Shown: piece after piece, positions 63,076-64,000 of the stretch
How the letters are laid out: the number at the start of each line of letters is the position of its first letter
Position numbering within the stretch: the stretch's first letter is position 1
Assembly (NCBI GenBank): GCA_003987775.1
Contig: RXJD01000071.1
Span: 84,365 to 148,364, forward strand
Length of the DNA stretch: 64,000 nucleotides
Direction of reading: 5' to 3'
DNA from: Mycobacterium sp.
Lineage (GTDB): Bacteria > Actinomycetota > Actinomycetes > Mycobacteriales > Mycobacteriaceae
The notes under the pieces: model-generated
What the model was told of the DNA's origin: nothing
The model's database searches: none
Seen by the model: only the letters and a program-made list of their open reading frames with translations
Translations under genes and position numbers: made by a program

Positions 63076-63186
63076 GCAGCCAGTTTAGATCGGCGTGGCG
63101 GGCGGGCCTTCGGAGCGTCGCCGGGCACTTGAACCCGGTTCGCCGAAAGCTCGAATTCGGTTCGCCGACAGCGCTATTCGAGTCGG

Positions 63187-63378
63187 CTAGCCGCTCTTGC
63201 GGCGGAACTCCCGGCGGTTACCGGCTGCGCCGTGCGCCCGCGACTGCTTGCCGCCGCTGTCCTTGTGGTCGGAGCCGCCGGACGACTTCGCCAGCTTGCG
63301 TTCGAGGGCTTCGCGGAACTTGCGCTTGTTCTCGTCCTCTGGCTGTTCAGACGATTCCGGGGCGTTCGTTTCGGCCAT
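63187..63378 (-). CDS. DUF5302 small basic protein
   Basis: A 63-residue charged protein (MAETNAPESSEQPEDENKRK) with no hydrophobic segment; KFREALERKLAKSSG is the family core and the tail is Arg/Lys-rich (AAGNRREFRRKSG). Probably disordered and possibly nucleic-acid binding. Widespread in actinobacteria, function unknown. Confidence 0.8.
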   Translation of the reverse strand: MAETNAPESSEQPEDENKRKFREALERKLAKSSGGSDHKDSGGKQSRAHGAAGNRREFRRKSG

Positions 63379-63420
63379 ACCGGCAGCCTAACCGGTGAGG
63401 CGGCAAGCCGGTACGCAATA

Positions 63421-63873
<453 letters not shown>

Positions 63874-64000
63874 CTACGTCGCGTTGCATCGTTGTTTGAG
63901 GGCCTGCTGGAATCGACTCAGTGTCAAAGTGAGGTCGCCGCGTATCGCGGTGGTTGGATCCTGATCACCTGGTGTCTGGCTCATAGAATCGGTGCCACCT
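63874..64000 (-). CDS. Leftward reading frame at window edge (partial or 36-codon ORF)
   Basis: The frame ends with TAG at 63874-63876, 9 bp before the Rv1155-like start. From an ATG at 63984 it reads MSQTPGDQDPTTAIRGDLTL and ends QQALKQRCNAT. The frame is still open at the window edge, so it may be the end of a larger gene. No ribosome site is seen before the ATG. Confidence 0.35.
   Translation of the reverse strand, partial: GGTDSMSQTPGDQDPTTAIRGDLTLTLSRFQQALKQRCNAT

Overview
The window is a GC-rich, gene-dense chromosomal segment of a mycobacterium, most likely a fast-growing Mycolicibacterium. This rests on PE-family proteins, MshB (mycothiol), PimE and LpqW (PIM/LAM), FbiC (F420), a TB8.4-type antigen, a CDGP secreted protein, frequent GTG/TTG starts and apparent leaderless promoters. 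Gene order from about 20 kb to the right end, and again at 1.4-4.6 kb, matches from memory the M. tuberculosis block Rv1155-Rv1193 (Rv1155, HhH-GPD protein, Rv1157c, Rv1158c, pimE, pterin dehydratase, mutT2, narGHJI, typA, lpqW, PE genes, mshB, Rv1171, PE12, fbiC, TB8.4, fadH, fdxC, dapC, then pruC, pruA, putB, Rv1191, Rv1192, fadD36).

Layout. 1-4.6 kb: end of an MFS transporter, a MarR regulator divergent from a small secreted protein across a perfect palindrome, fadD36 and two alpha/beta hydrolases. 4.7-15.6 kb: an accessory catabolic module. A type III CoA-transferase fusion and an aldehyde dehydrogenase read left; a P450, two acyl-CoA dehydrogenases, two MaoC-like subunits, a DUF35 protein, an Ltp2-like aldolase and a TetR regulator read right. 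The right arm looks like a paralogue of the cholesterol side-chain igr operon, but with the ChsH2 hydratase/DUF35 fusion split into two genes. 15.7-20.1 kb: a three-subunit molybdenum hydroxylase with a MocA-like nucleotidyltransferase.

20.1-24.3 kb: proline catabolism (putB, pruA) and its PucR/CdaR-type regulator. 24.4-28.6 kb: a DUF4190 protein, then stf0-cysD-cysNC, which couples PAPS synthesis to trehalose sulfation, behind an apparent leaderless promoter. In M. tuberculosis this interval holds the pks3/papA3/mmpL10/fadD21 acyltrehalose genes. 28.7-34.3 kb: a CDGP protein, a lipase-like hydrolase, an APC permease fused to an OB-fold domain, dapC and fdxC. 34.6-40 kb: fadH, TB8.4 homologue with a strong terminator, fbiC. 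40-47 kb: three PE genes around a small membrane protein, a 35-codon ORF, mshB and a TetR regulator. 47-57.6 kb: lpqW, typA and narGHJI. 58-64 kb: mutT2, pterin dehydratase, pimE, two repeat-rich Ala/Pro secreted proteins, a DUF1059 protein, an HhH-GPD protein, a DUF5302 protein, an Rv1155-like F420 flavoprotein and the end of another reading frame.

The best candidate for an under-described system is the 4975-15573 module. Oxidation (P450, aldehyde dehydrogenase), CoA activation (CoA-transferase), dehydrogenation, hydration and retro-aldol cleavage are all encoded together with a regulator. No tRNA, rRNA, insertion sequence or CRISPR array was seen.
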